NCBI GenBank assembly: GCA_019638575.1
Contig: JAHBTN010000021.1
Coordinates: forward strand, 1 to 62,872
DNA: 62,872 nt
DNA from: Ferruginibacter sp.
GTDB taxonomy: Bacteria; Bacteroidota; Bacteroidia; Chitinophagales; Chitinophagaceae
Direction of reading: 5' to 3'
The position numbers were made by a program, and so were the translations under genes. Positions 1-9,263 of the stretch are shown piece after piece (position 1 is the stretch's first letter; every line of letters starts with the position of its first letter). The notes under the pieces are model-generated. The model worked only from the letters and a program-made list of their open reading frames with translations. It made no database searches and had not been told where the DNA came from.

Positions 1-252
1 AGCCGCTAAGGAAAACAAGAAGCAAAGGTTGAATTATGAATGTTGAAAATTGAACATTGATTATTGAATATTGACTTTTTCGCCTTTGCGCCTTTGCTTG
101 CTTTGCCTCTTTGCGTGAAGCCTTTATTGCACGCAAAGCCGCTAAGAAAATCAAGAAGCAAAGGTTGAATTATGAATGTTGAATTATGAATGATGAATGT
201 TAAAATTTAAACATTGAGCATTGAATATTGATTATTGAATTTTGACTTTTGA
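1..252. repeat. Dispersed AT-rich repeat with tandem copies and hairpin
   Basis: Positions 1-47 and 137-183 are near-identical direct copies with two mismatches by eye. Between them, CTTTGCGTG (109-117) and CACGCAAAG (130-138) form a perfect 9-bp inverted repeat with a 12-nt loop. Positions 180-252 consist of short ATTGAATATTGA-like words, and 210-238 matches the reverse complement of 62816-62844 exactly. This is a non-coding dispersed repeat family. Positions 253-427 hold no gene or clear signal beyond AT-rich sequence. Confidence 0.8.
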
Positions 253-427
253 CCTTTGCACCTTTTTTACTTTTCTTCTTTACTTTAAACAATACATTGG
301 CTAATAGCCATACATCCCTCTCATCTTACGGTTATAATATAGTTTGCCATATCAGTTTTTTTGTCGAATTTTACCCACTATAAATATTAAAAACTAATTG
401 GTTTTAAACACTTGAATCAATTAAAAT

Positions 428-435
428 TATATTTG
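428..435 (+). promoter_or_regulatory. Bacteroidota -7 box upstream of the polysaccharide locus
   Basis: TATATTTG matches the Bacteroidota sigma-A -7 consensus TAnnTTTG and lies 53 nt before the first gene of the exopolysaccharide locus. No TTG at the usual 19-20 nt spacing is evident, so the -33 part is weak. If real, it would start transcription near 441 and drive wza, wzc and probably much of the co-directional locus. Confidence 0.5.
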
Positions 436-488
436 TACAACATTGTCCGTAAGCATGTTTTGAGCAATAATTAAGCCCCCTGATCCAG

Positions 489-1289
489 ATGAAGAAAATA
501 TTTTTGCACATAAAATACCAGCCAGGCAGTAAAAACCTGTATGGCATCATGGCCGCTATAGCGCTTGTATTTACCATCGCATCATGCAGTGTTCCAAAAA
601 CAGCGTATTATTTTAAAAATCTTCCGCAGGATACTACTATCAATACAATGGGCAGGGGAGAAGATATAAAAATTCAGAAAAACGATATACTGCTCATCAA
701 TTTCAGCAGCCTAAATCCAAATGAAGATGCAATTTATAATGCACCATCTGTTGTAGCAGGTACGGGAGGTATTCCCGGCTACCGGGTAGATAGTAATGGC
801 AATATTCAATTACACAGACTGGGTGTAATTAAAGTAGAAGGCTTAACCCGTGCACTGTTAAAAGATAAATTGCAACAGGATATATCGCCCTATTTAAAAG
901 ATCCGGTGGTTACGGTTTATTTTCAAAACCATAAAATAACGGTGATGGGTGAAGTAGGCAGTCCCAAAGTGATTAATATGCCCGAAGAGCAGTTGCCTAT
1001 ACTGGAAGCCTTAACCATGAGTGGTGAAGTTTCTGATTATGCCCGGCGGGATAATATTTTAGTGATACGGGATACAGAAACAGGTAAGCAGTTTAAAAGA
1101 ATCAACCTGGAGGATCAGTCTATCTTTACATCGGCATGGTATTGGCTAAAACCCGGCGATGTATTATATGTACAGCCTAACGATTATAAAGAAAAAGAGG
1201 CAAAACGTGCCAGGTTGCAACAAAATTTGGCACTTGGCGTTACTGCATTATCCATTGCCGTAATTGTACTTGACCGCATAATTAAATAA
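489..1289 (+). CDS. Wza-like polysaccharide export lipoprotein
   Basis: An outer-membrane polysaccharide export protein of the Wza/BexD type, expected to form the channel through which the polymer leaves the cell. The N-terminus is a signal peptide ending in a lipobox with candidate lipidated Cys33 (IASC). A polysaccharide-export domain at about 55-140 is followed by an SLBB-like domain around 145-235 (VTVMGEV-type strand). A hydrophobic segment near the C-terminus (LALGVTALSIAVIVL) may be a final membrane helix. At 266 aa it is shorter than E. coli Wza, as is common in Bacteroidota. ATG at 549 is a possible alternative start but would shorten the charged signal-peptide region. It sits 14 nt before the Wzc-like gene, its usual partner. 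Confidence 0.88.
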   Translation: MKKIFLHIKYQPGSKNLYGIMAAIALVFTIASCSVPKTAYYFKNLPQDTTINTMGRGEDIKIQKNDILLINFSSLNPNEDAIYNAPSVVAGTGGIPGYRVDSNGNIQLHRLGVIKVEGLTRALLKDKLQQDISPYLKDPVVTVYFQNHKITVMGEVGSPKVINMPEEQLPILEALTMSGEVSDYARRDNILVIRDTETGKQFKRINLEDQSIFTSAWYWLKPGDVLYVQPNDYKEKEAKRARLQQNLALGVTALSIAVIVLDRIIK

Positions 1290-1303
1290 CATCCTGTATT
1301 TCA

Positions 1304-3724
1304 ATGAGTGAAGACCAATTTTTTAAAGAAAGGCCCGAAACTAATATCTTCATATTAGTTCTTCAAAAGTACCTGCCTTTCTGGCCATTGTTCTTGATAT
1401 TTACAATTATATCACTTTCTATATCGTGGTTATACCTTCGGTCGCAGACAAAAATTTACCAGGCTTCGGCAAAAGTGCTGCTTAAAGACCCTCAAAAAGG
1501 CGGTGGCGATACCAAGGTACTGGATGCATTAAATATTTTCAGCGAGAAAAAAATAGTTGAAAACGAAATCATCGTTTTACGTTCATCTTCCATTATGCAG
1601 GAAGTGGTGCGCCGGCTTAATATTTATAATACGGTGTATAACGAAGGCAATGTACGGGTAGAAGAGCTGTATAAAAATAATGCCCCGGTAAGTTTTATTG
1701 CTTTGAATAAAGACAGTATTAATGGGGGTGGCAAATATTATTTTACGGTAAACTGGGATAAAAAATATATCAATATAAATAACCGGGATGTTCCTTTTAA
1801 TGCAGTATTTAATATGGCAGGTACCATGTATAAAGTTGTGCCCAATGAGGAATACAATAAATATGTAACCGGTAAAAATTATTATGTTGTTTTTAATACC
1901 GTATCCGGTGCAGCAGGCGGTATCATTGGCAGTATATCAGCCAGCGCCACTTCTTACAGTTCTACAGTAATTGATGTAAAAATACAAACCCCCGTACCAG
2001 CCAAGGGAATAGATATATTGAATGCATTGTTTGATGCCTATAATGCCGATGCCATTGAAGATAAAAACCAGATTGCCACCAAAACCATGCAGTTTATCGA
2101 CGACAGGCTGCTGCTTGTTACCGGGCAGTTAGATTCGGTTGAAAAAAATGTGCAGGATTTTAAATCACGGGAATCGGTGTACGACCTGGGTGCACAGGCT
2201 TCTATGTACCTGAGTTCGGTAAATGAACTGGATAAACGAAACAGCGAAACTGGTTTACAGTTAGAAGTGCTGAATGACATTGAAAAATATGTAAATACAA
2301 AAGGCCGTAAGCCGGGTACCGTACCTGCACAGCAATTGCTTACCGACCCCACATTGGCATCGCTGCTTAATAAATTATACGAAGCCGAGTTTAACCTTGA
2401 TAAAGTTTCGGCAGTAAACGGCGAAAAAAGTGATGCCGTTATACTGGCCACCGATGAAGTAGCCCGTATTAAAAAAGACATCAGGGAAAACTTAAATAAT
2501 ATACGCAACGATTTAAAGACCGAAGTGGGCAATGTAAATGCACGCATTTCAAAAAACAACGCCCTGTTAAATTCTATTCCTAAAAAAGAAAGGGCCTTGC
2601 TTGATATCAGCAGGCAACAGGCAATAAAAAATAATATCTATACTTTTCTTTTGCAAAAGAAAGAAGAAACAGCGCTTTCATCTGCCGGTACCACTCCCGA
2701 CCTGCGGGTACTTGAAAAAGGCGGTGGCGGCGGGTTGATAAGGCCCATTGCAAAAAACTATTACATGGTAGGCCTTATGATTGGCTTGCTGGCTGCTGCT
2801 TTTTACCTGCTGCTTAAAGAACATTTCAACAGGAAAATTTTATTCCGAAGCGAAGTAGAAAATAAGACAGGCGTACCCGTTATTGCAGAATTGGTACAGG
2901 TCAGGCAGGTAGATAATATTGCCATCAGCGAAGGCAAACGTACCGTAATTGCAGAGCAGTTCAGGTCATTGCGTACCAACCTGGCTTATATGGGTTTAAA
3001 CGAACAGGATAAAGTGCTGTTGGTAACCTCCAGCATTTCGGGCGAAGGAAAAAGTTTTATATCGTTAAACCTGGCGCTGAGCATTACGCTTACCGGCAAG
3101 CGGGTAGCGCTGATGGAATTGGATTTGCGTAAACCAAAAATCAGTAAATACCTTGATGTAAAAAGAGACCCCGGGATAAGCAGTTACCTGATAAACAAAG
3201 CGGGTATAGATGAAATTTCAAAAGAAACAAAATACCCCAACCTGTTTGTAATAAGCGCCGGGCCTATACCTCCCAATCCAACAGAGCTTATCGGCAGCCC
3301 TAAGTTTGAGGTATTGATAAAAGAACTGGAAGAAAGATTTGATTATATCATCATCGACTCGGCGCCTATTGGCCCTGTTACCGATGCACAGCTTATCAGT
3401 AAGTTTGCCAACACAACCATATACGTAGTGCGCCATGCACTTACACCCAAGGCCTTTCTTCGTATGATAGATGAACTGAACAGGGATAAGAAATTTAAAA
3501 ATATGGCCATCGTTTTCAACGGCCTTAAGCAAAGAGGTTTTCATTTTATGAATTACGGAAACGGCTATGGGTACAACAACTATGGGTATGGTTACGGGTA
3601 TGGATATGGCTATGGTTATGGCGGCAGCGGTTATGGTTATTACACAACAGAAGAGAGTAATGATAGCTGGCGCAATGGATGGGGCCTGTTTAACCGCATC
3701 AGGAAAATGTTTGGTAAGAAATGA
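1304..3724 (+). CDS. Wzc-like chain-length determinant / tyrosine autokinase
   Basis: An inner-membrane co-polymerase fused to a BY-kinase, which controls polymer length and export with the Wza-like protein. An N-terminal membrane helix (about 22-45) and Wzz domain are followed by a long periplasmic helical region, a second helix near 480-505 (MVGLMIGLLAAAFYLL), and a cytoplasmic kinase domain. The kinase has Walker A SGEGKS with Lys583, the A' motif LRKPK, and Walker B YIIIDSAP. The C-terminus (750-780) is a glycine-tyrosine tail with 13 tyrosines, the expected autophosphorylation cluster but unusually repetitive. The cognate phosphatase is probably the PHP protein at 34320. Confidence 0.93.
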   Translation: MSEDQFFKERPETNIFILVLQKYLPFWPLFLIFTIISLSISWLYLRSQTKIYQASAKVLLKDPQKGGGDTKVLDALNIFSEKKIVENEIIVLRSSSIMQEVVRRLNIYNTVYNEGNVRVEELYKNNAPVSFIALNKDSINGGGKYYFTVNWDKKYININNRDVPFNAVFNMAGTMYKVVPNEEYNKYVTGKNYYVVFNTVSGAAGGIIGSISASATSYSSTVIDVKIQTPVPAKGIDILNALFDAYNADAIEDKNQIATKTMQFIDDRLLLVTGQLDSVEKNVQDFKSRESVYDLGAQASMYLSSVNELDKRNSETGLQLEVLNDIEKYVNTKGRKPGTVPAQQLLTDPTLASLLNKLYEAEFNLDKVSAVNGEKSDAVILATDEVARIKKDIRENLNNIRNDLKTEVGNVNARISKNNALLNSIPKKERALLDISRQQAIKNNIYTFLLQKKEETALSSAGTTPDLRVLEKGGGGGLIRPIAKNYYMVGLMIGLLAAAFYLLLKEHFNRKILFRSEVENKTGVPVIAELVQVRQVDNIAISEGKRTVIAEQFRSLRTNLAYMGLNEQDKVLLVTSSISGEGKSFISLNLALSITLTGKRVALMELDLRKPKISKYLDVKRDPGISSYLINKAGIDEISKETKYPNLFVISAGPIPPNPTELIGSPKFEVLIKELEERFDYIIIDSAPIGPVTDAQLISKFANTTIYVVRHALTPKAFLRMIDELNRDKKFKNMAIVFNGLKQRGFHFMNYGNGYGYNNYGYGYGYGYGYGYGGSGYGYYTTEESNDSWRNGWGLFNRIRKMFGKK

Positions 3725-3756
3725 TTTTTTAACGGATAGGTTGTTTAGTTATATAA

Positions 3757-3820
3757 CCGGCTTTTAAATAAAATGCCGGGTGCATTTATCCTTCGGTTAC
3801 AGGTTTACTGTAACTGAGGG
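3757..3820 (+). promoter_or_regulatory. Two leader hairpins before the antiterminator gene
   Basis: The gap between the wzc-like and upxY-like genes has two dyads. CCGGC (3757-3761) pairs with GCCGG (3775-3779), extended inwards by TTTT/AAAA with one bulge. GTTACAG (3796-3802) pairs perfectly with CTGTAAC (3808-3814) around a 5-nt loop, and flanking bases extend the stem to roughly 3790-3820 with two G-T pairs. Neither is followed by a strong T-run. They could be an attenuator, a processing site or a pause/recruitment hairpin for the NusG-like protein; the role is inferred only. Confidence 0.45.
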
Positions 3821-3869
3821 ACAGCGAAGCTTTGCCACTTCCCAAAAAATAATAAAATAATAACACACA

Positions 3870-4382
3870 ATGGCTGCTGATGAAAAAATAAGATGGTACG
3901 CCGTGTACACCAAACCACGCTGGGAAAAAAAAGTAGCTTCCCTGCTGGATGAAAAAAATATTACACACTATTGCCCGCTTAATAAAACATTGCGGCAATG
4001 GAGCGACCGGAAGAAAACCGTACTGGAGCCTTTGTTTAAAGGATATGTGTTTGTACAGGTTGCAGAAAATAAGAAATGGGAACTGCTTACTATTAATGGC
4101 ATTGTAAATTATGTGCATTGGCTTGGCAAGCCTGCCATGATTAAAGATGAAGAGATAGAAACAATACGTAAGTTCCTCAATGAATTTGAATCGGTAGAAG
4201 TGGTGGAAGGTGTATTGCCGCAAAATGCCATGGTAAAAGTAAAGCAGGGCGCCTTTATGGATTTTAAAGGCATGGTGCTGGAAGTAATGGGCAATAAGGC
4301 AAGGGTACGTATCGAAAGTATGGGCATACAGCTTTGCGCAACTTTTGAAAAGAAAAACCTGGAGCTGATAAATAATTTATGA
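3870..4382 (+). CDS. UpxY/RfaH-type NusG-like transcription antiterminator
   Basis: A NusG paralogue, probably an operon-specific elongation factor that keeps RNA polymerase reading through the long polysaccharide operon. The NGN domain covers roughly residues 8-100 (WYAVYTKPRWEKKVA, then LFKGYVFVQV). A KOW-like C-terminal domain lies at about 120-165 (VKVKQGAFMDFKGMV). At 170 aa it matches the UpxY family of Bacteroidota capsule loci. In Bacteroides, upxY is usually the first gene; here it is third, after wza and wzc. No UpxZ-like partner is seen. Housekeeping NusG is less likely because of the locus. Confidence 0.88.
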   Translation: MAADEKIRWYAVYTKPRWEKKVASLLDEKNITHYCPLNKTLRQWSDRKKTVLEPLFKGYVFVQVAENKKWELLTINGIVNYVHWLGKPAMIKDEEIETIRKFLNEFESVEVVEGVLPQNAMVKVKQGAFMDFKGMVLEVMGNKARVRIESMGIQLCATFEKKNLELINNL

Positions 4383-4401
4383 TGTTATTGGTATTTACAA
4401 G

Positions 4402-6195
4402 ATGTGCAGGATAGCAGGCATAATAAATCCATCTATGCCAACTGCAGCCATTAAGCAAATGGTGGGTGAAATGTGCCGGCTGCAAAAACATGGCGGCCCC
4501 GATGATGAAGGTATATTTGAATACGAAAAGCAGCACCTGGTGCTTGGCCACCGCCGCCTGTCGCTTATCGACCTCTCGGCAGCAGGCCATCAGCCCATGA
4601 TGTACGGCAACAGGTATGTGATAAGTTTTAACGGAGAAATTTATAACTACCCGCAGTTAAAAGCCCAACTGCAGCAACTGGGCAATAGCTTTACCACCAA
4701 TTGCGATACCGAAATTATACTGGCAGCTTTTTCGCAGTGGCATGTACAAAGTTTTGCAAAACTAAAAGGCATGTTTGCCTTTGCTTTGTTTGATGTACTT
4801 AAAGAAGAACTTTTTTTGGTGAGAGACCCCGCCGGCATCAAACCATTGTATTATTCCATCAACGGGCAGTCGCTGGAATTTGCTTCCGAAACAAAAGCCT
4901 TTGTATCCGAAGCATCAAAAAAAATAAATAAAAACTGGCCCGTTTTTCAACTGGCTTACGGGCATATACCCGAGCCCGTTACCACCCTGCAAAATGTACA
5001 GCCCCTGCACAAGGGTTGTTTTATAAAATATAATCTTGGCAATCATACACACAGCCTGCAATCATTTACGCACTATAGCTATAGTTCTGCCATCAGCAAC
5101 AGGCAGCAGGCCAAACAACTGTTGCAGCAAAATATTGGGCAGGCGGTAAAGCGCCACCTGCTTGCCGATGCACCCATCGGCGTTTTTTTAAGCGGCGGTA
5201 TCGATTCAAGCATCATTACAACCGTGGCAGCGGCCCACCAACAGCAGCAGCTAACAACGCTTTCTGTTTATTTCAGGGAAGCTGTGTTTTCTGAAAAAAA
5301 TTACCAGGACATACTCATAAAAAAACTGCAGTGCAACAATTACCAGCACCTGTTAAAAGAAGAAGAGTTCCACCAGTCGTTTCCATCAATTTTAAATGCC
5401 ATGGATATGCCCAGTTGCGATGGTATCAACACCTGGTTCATCAGCAAGTATGCTGCTAACCGTGGTTTAAAAGCCGTGTTATCGGGCATTGGCGGCGATG
5501 AACTTTTTGGCGGCTACCCTTCCTTTAAAAGGATGGCGCTAACCAACCTGCTGCAGTCTTCGCCCTCTTTATTGTTATCGGCTGCCCGTAGCCGTAAGCA
5601 TAAAAAAATAAGGCGGTTACAATACTTACGGTTAAATGGTATTAAAGGCCGCTACCTTTTTTTGCGTGGGCAATTTGTGCCGGTTGAAATTGCACAGCAG
5701 CTTGATGCCAGCGAAAAAGAAGTTTGGGATATTTTAAAAGAGCATCCCGCCTGCAGCCCCTTAAATGGTATAGATGCAAAAAACCAGGCCAGTTGGATGG
5801 AGATGAACCTGTATATGCAAAACCAGCTTTTACGGGATGCCGATGTAATGAGTATGGTGCATGGCGTAGAGATAAGGGTACCTTTGCTGGATGATGAAGT
5901 GATAAAGACAAGCCTGGCAATATCAAACCCGGTAAAATATACAGGCAGCTTCAACAAGCAGTTATTGATTGATGCTTTTAAGCAAGAACTGCCACAGGAG
6001 ATCTGGAACCGGCCTAAGATGGGATTTTCATTTCCCTTTACCGAATGGCTGGCCAACAGCGCCTATGTAAAAGATATGATGATGGCCGCCGATAAAAATA
6101 CAAAACGCAGCTACCGGCTTTTTCTACAAGGCAGCATGCATTGGAGCCACCTTATGTCGTTAGTGATTTTAAAAAACAAAGCTATTGCCTGGTAA
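4402..6195 (+). CDS. asnB: Asparagine synthase (glutamine-hydrolysing) family
   Basis: A two-domain glutamine-dependent amidotransferase. The N-terminal Ntn-type glutaminase begins MCRIAG, with Cys2 as the expected nucleophile after Met removal, and has GHRRLSLID and FNGEIYN motifs. The synthetase domain has the pyrophosphate-binding loop SGGIDSS at 264-270. At 597 aa it has normal family length. Such genes are frequent in polysaccharide loci, where they are thought to amidate sugar carboxyl groups or similar acceptors rather than make asparagine; the substrate here is unknown. The downstream glycosyltransferase overlaps its 3' end by 11 nt, so the two are translationally linked. Confidence 0.9.
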   Translation: MCRIAGIINPSMPTAAIKQMVGEMCRLQKHGGPDDEGIFEYEKQHLVLGHRRLSLIDLSAAGHQPMMYGNRYVISFNGEIYNYPQLKAQLQQLGNSFTTNCDTEIILAAFSQWHVQSFAKLKGMFAFALFDVLKEELFLVRDPAGIKPLYYSINGQSLEFASETKAFVSEASKKINKNWPVFQLAYGHIPEPVTTLQNVQPLHKGCFIKYNLGNHTHSLQSFTHYSYSSAISNRQQAKQLLQQNIGQAVKRHLLADAPIGVFLSGGIDSSIITTVAAAHQQQQLTTLSVYFREAVFSEKNYQDILIKKLQCNNYQHLLKEEEFHQSFPSILNAMDMPSCDGINTWFISKYAANRGLKAVLSGIGGDELFGGYPSFKRMALTNLLQSSPSLLLSAARSRKHKKIRRLQYLRLNGIKGRYLFLRGQFVPVEIAQQLDASEKEVWDILKEHPACSPLNGIDAKNQASWMEMNLYMQNQLLRDADVMSMVHGVEIRVPLLDDEVIKTSLAISNPVKYTGSFNKQLLIDAFKQELPQEIWNRPKMGFSFPFTEWLANSAYVKDMMMAADKNTKRSYRLFLQGSMHWSHLMSLVILKNKAIAW

Positions 6196-7294
6196 AGTGC
6201 TTTTTTTAACCCTTAAAACTTTTTCGGCCACCGGTGGTATCGAAAAAGTAAGCCGTATTATGGGCAAGGCTTTGTACGAAAGAAGTGTGGAGCAGGATGG
6301 ATATTTTGAAATATGCAGCATGTACGATAAGCAAGCCGATGCAGTTGATAACCCTTATTTTCCGGCAGAAAACTTCAGGGGCTTTGGTATTCGTAAGTTA
6401 AGATTTATCAGGGCCATGGTGGCTGCCGGTATAAAAAACGATGTGGTGATGCTTAGCCATATCAACCTGTTACTGATAGGCTGGCTCATTAAAAAATTAT
6501 CGCCCAAAACAAAAATTATATTGCTGGCACATGGTATTGAAGTGTGGTACAAATTAAATGCACGTACAAGAATGATGCTTAATGCATGCGACCATATCAT
6601 TGCAGTAAGCAGGTTTACAAAAGAAAGAGTAGAAGCCGTGCACAGGATAGACAGCAAAAAATGTTCGGTGCTTAACAACTGCCTCGATCCCTATTTGCCT
6701 TTACCATCGGTAAAAAATAAAAGAGATACACTGTTAAAGAAATATGGCTTTAGCGATACCGATTGTATATTGATGACACTGACAAGGATGTCGTCGAAAG
6801 AACGCTACAAAGGTTACGACAAAGTGATAGAAGCGATAGCCGAATTAAAAAACAAATCAGCTAACATTAAATACCTGGTGGCCGGCAGTTACGATAAGCA
6901 GGAAAAAGAATTTTTAGACAAACTCATCAGCCGGTTGAACCTGCAGGATAATATTGTGCTGGCCGGTTTTATAAAAGACGAAGAACTGGAAAATCATTTT
7001 GCCATGAGCGATATATATGTAATGCCCAGCCAAAAAGAAGGCTTTGGCATTGTGTTTATAGAAGCCATGTATTATGGCTTGCCCGTAATTGCCGGCAATG
7101 CAGATGGCTCGGTAGATGCATTGCTTAGCGGCCAACTGGGGCAACTGGTTAACCCCGATAGCACCCACGAGATTGCCGCAGGCATCAGTAATATTTTACA
7201 GGATAAAAAAGCATTTATGCCCAACCGTGATTTGCTTGAAAAACATTTTGGCTACGAAGCTTACAAACAAAAGCTGCAAAGCATACTTAACTAA
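6185..7294 (+). CDS. Glycosyltransferase family 4
   Basis: A retaining GT-B glycosyltransferase. The N-terminus has the glycine-rich acceptor-side motif ATGGIEKV, and the C-terminal half has the GT4 EX7E motif (Glu285 and Glu293, EGFGIVFIE) followed by AMYYGLPVIAG, which binds the nucleotide-sugar donor. It is cytoplasmic or membrane-associated. The start is TTG at 6185, inside the end of the asnB-like gene; no ATG fits the conserved N-terminus better. The sugar specificity cannot be read from the sequence. Confidence 0.88.
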   Translation: MPGKVLFLTLKTFSATGGIEKVSRIMGKALYERSVEQDGYFEICSMYDKQADAVDNPYFPAENFRGFGIRKLRFIRAMVAAGIKNDVVMLSHINLLLIGWLIKKLSPKTKIILLAHGIEVWYKLNARTRMMLNACDHIIAVSRFTKERVEAVHRIDSKKCSVLNNCLDPYLPLPSVKNKRDTLLKKYGFSDTDCILMTLTRMSSKERYKGYDKVIEAIAELKNKSANIKYLVAGSYDKQEKEFLDKLISRLNLQDNIVLAGFIKDEELENHFAMSDIYVMPSQKEGFGIVFIEAMYYGLPVIAGNADGSVDALLSGQLGQLVNPDSTHEIAAGISNILQDKKAFMPNRDLLEKHFGYEAYKQKLQSILN

Positions 7295-7309
7295 AACAAA
7301 ATTTATTTT

Positions 7310-8173
7310 TTGAATACAACAACAAAAGATACCGATACCTGGGACCTGGTGATAGAGCCAAGAAGCAAACTGCTCAACCTCAATTTAAAAGAAGTATGGC
7401 GCTACAGGGATTTGCTCTGGCTCTTTGTAAAGCGTGACTTTGTGGCCCAGTACAAGCAAACCATCCTGGGGCCGCTATGGCATTTTATACAGCCCATTTT
7501 TACCACGCTCATGTTCCTCTTTATTTTTGGTAAAGTGGCCAATATCCCTACCGATGGCATTGAAGCCATACCATTTTATATGAGCGGCATTGCCATCTGG
7601 AATTATTTTAGCGCCTGCCTCACCGCCACATCTTCCACCTTTGTGGCCAATGCCGGCATCTTTGGCAAAGTATATTTTCCCCGGCTGGTAATACCCCTCA
7701 GCACGGTAATGAGCAATATGGTAAAATTTGGTATCCAGTTTTTATTGCTACTTGCGGTAATGATTTATTATGGCATCAAAACCGGCCATTTTCATTTTGG
7801 CATCAGTTGGTTAATGATACCCGTATTGGTACTCATGATGGCCGGTATGGGCCTCGGACTCGGCATTATTATTAGTTCGCTCACCATCAAGTACCGTGAC
7901 TTTACCGTACTCATTGGCTTTACCGTACAGCTTCTCATGTATGCCACACCGGTAGCCTATCCACTCAGCTACCTTCAAGGCAAGAGTTATGCCGCATGGA
8001 TTGCTTATAACCCACTAAGTCCTATTGTAGAAGGTTTTCGCTATGCACTTTTTGGTGTAGGCACGGTAGATACCGGCGGTTTGTTGTACAGCGGCGCATT
8101 TATAGTGGTAGTAGTATTTGCCGGCATGCTGATATTTAGTAAAGTGGAAAGGAGTTTTATGGATACCGTATAA
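7310..8173 (+). CDS. Polysaccharide ABC exporter permease (Wzm-like)
   Basis: An ABC-2 type membrane subunit that exports lipid-linked polysaccharide across the inner membrane. It has about six hydrophobic segments after a cytoplasmic amphipathic N-terminus, including the family-typical RDFVAQYKQTILGPLWHFIQP and a C-terminal AYNPLSPIVEGFRYALFG stretch. The start is TTG at 7310. The matching ATPase is at 9891, separated from it by an aminotransferase and an acyltransferase gene, whereas these two genes are more often adjacent. Confidence 0.9.
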   Translation: MNTTTKDTDTWDLVIEPRSKLLNLNLKEVWRYRDLLWLFVKRDFVAQYKQTILGPLWHFIQPIFTTLMFLFIFGKVANIPTDGIEAIPFYMSGIAIWNYFSACLTATSSTFVANAGIFGKVYFPRLVIPLSTVMSNMVKFGIQFLLLLAVMIYYGIKTGHFHFGISWLMIPVLVLMMAGMGLGLGIIISSLTIKYRDFTVLIGFTVQLLMYATPVAYPLSYLQGKSYAAWIAYNPLSPIVEGFRYALFGVGTVDTGGLLYSGAFIVVVVFAGMLIFSKVERSFMDTV

Positions 8174-8189
8174 ATAAAAAAATAAAACA

Positions 8190-9263
8190 TTGATAAACGT
8201 TACCAAAACATTTTTACCTCCCTTTGAAGAATATGCTGCTATTCTAAAACGGGCATGGGATAAAGCATGGATTACCAATAATGGCGAACTGGTACAGGAG
8301 TTGGAACAAAAACTAAAAGCTTACCTGGAAGTTCCCAATCTGTTATTTACCGGTAATGGTACCATCGTATTGCAAATGGCATTAAAGGCGCTGAATATTA
8401 CCGGTGAAGTAATCACCACACCTTTTAGTTATGTAGCTACCACTAATGCCATTTTGTGGGAAGGATGCCAACCCGTTTTTGTTGACATCAACCCCGATAC
8501 ACTTTGTATTGATGCTACAAAAATTGAAGCCGCCATTATTCCCCACACACAAGCTATTCTTGCTACGCATGTGTATGGCATTCCCTGCGATGTGGATGCT
8601 ATTGATGCTATTGCAAAAAAGCATAACCTTAAAGTAATTTATGATGCCGCCCATGCTTTTGGGGTACAGTACAAGGGCAAATCCCTGTTGAGCTATGGCG
8701 ATATCAGCACTTGTAGCTTCCATGCTACCAAACTGTTTCATACTGTGGAAGGAGGATGCATCATTGCCAACGATGATGCCATTGCCCGGCAGTTGATGCT
8801 TTATCGCCAGTTTGGACATGTATACGATGAATATTTTACCATGGGCATCAACGGAAAAAATTCTGAAATGCATGCCGCAATGGGGCTGGCTGTTTTTCCT
8901 TATATCGAAGCTATTATTGAAGAGCGCCGCCATATTTGTGCGTCCTATAGCAATGCATTGGGCTCAAAATTTCAACTGCCGGTTTGTCCCGAAGATACCC
9001 GGTTTAATTATGCCTATTATCCTGTATTGTTTCCATCTGAAAGCGCATTATTGAAAGCGATAAACGAATTAAAAAGCCATCAAATCAGTGGCCGAAGATA
9101 TTTTTATCCATCGCTCAACCAATTACCCTACCTGCAACAGACAGCGCCCTGCCCGGTAAGCGAAGCCATCAGTAGGCGGGTGTTTTGTCTGCCGCTTTAT
9201 CCGGGGTTAAAGGCTGATGAAATAAATCAGATCATTCAAATCGTTTTAAAATATTCATCATGA
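8190..9263 (+). CDS. DegT/DnrJ/EryC1/StrS sugar aminotransferase
   Basis: A PLP-dependent aminotransferase that converts a keto-sugar nucleotide to an amino sugar. Lys181 in the FHATKLF segment is the expected Schiff-base lysine, and Asp152 (IYDAAHAFG) should contact the pyridine nitrogen. The N-terminus INVTKTFLPP is typical of the family and supports the TTG start at 8190. It overlaps the NeuD-like acyltransferase by 4 nt (ATGA), so the pair probably makes an N- or O-acylated amino sugar such as a Fuc3NAc- or QuiNAc4NAc-type residue; which one is inferred, not seen. Confidence 0.9.
   Translation: MINVTKTFLPPFEEYAAILKRAWDKAWITNNGELVQELEQKLKAYLEVPNLLFTGNGTIVLQMALKALNITGEVITTPFSYVATTNAILWEGCQPVFVDINPDTLCIDATKIEAAIIPHTQAILATHVYGIPCDVDAIDAIAKKHNLKVIYDAAHAFGVQYKGKSLLSYGDISTCSFHATKLFHTVEGGCIIANDDAIARQLMLYRQFGHVYDEYFTMGINGKNSEMHAAMGLAVFPYIEAIIEERRHICASYSNALGSKFQLPVCPEDTRFNYAYYPVLFPSESALLKAINELKSHQISGRRYFYPSLNQLPYLQQTAPCPVSEAISRRVFCLPLYPGLKADEINQIIQIVLKYSS

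Noticed and set aside
2038-2559. 173-aa minus-strand ORF
   Set aside because: It is antisense to the periplasmic part of the Wzc-like gene, with no recognisable motif.
3567-3767. 66-aa Met-rich ORF inside the wzc-like gene
   Set aside because: It is a frame shadow of the TATGGN repeat that encodes the Gly-Tyr tail; no start context or homology is apparent.
4402-6195. Housekeeping asparagine biosynthesis
   Set aside because: The gene overlaps a glycosyltransferase and sits deep in the polysaccharide locus, so a role in sugar amidation or similar is more likely, although the chemistry is of the asparagine synthase type.
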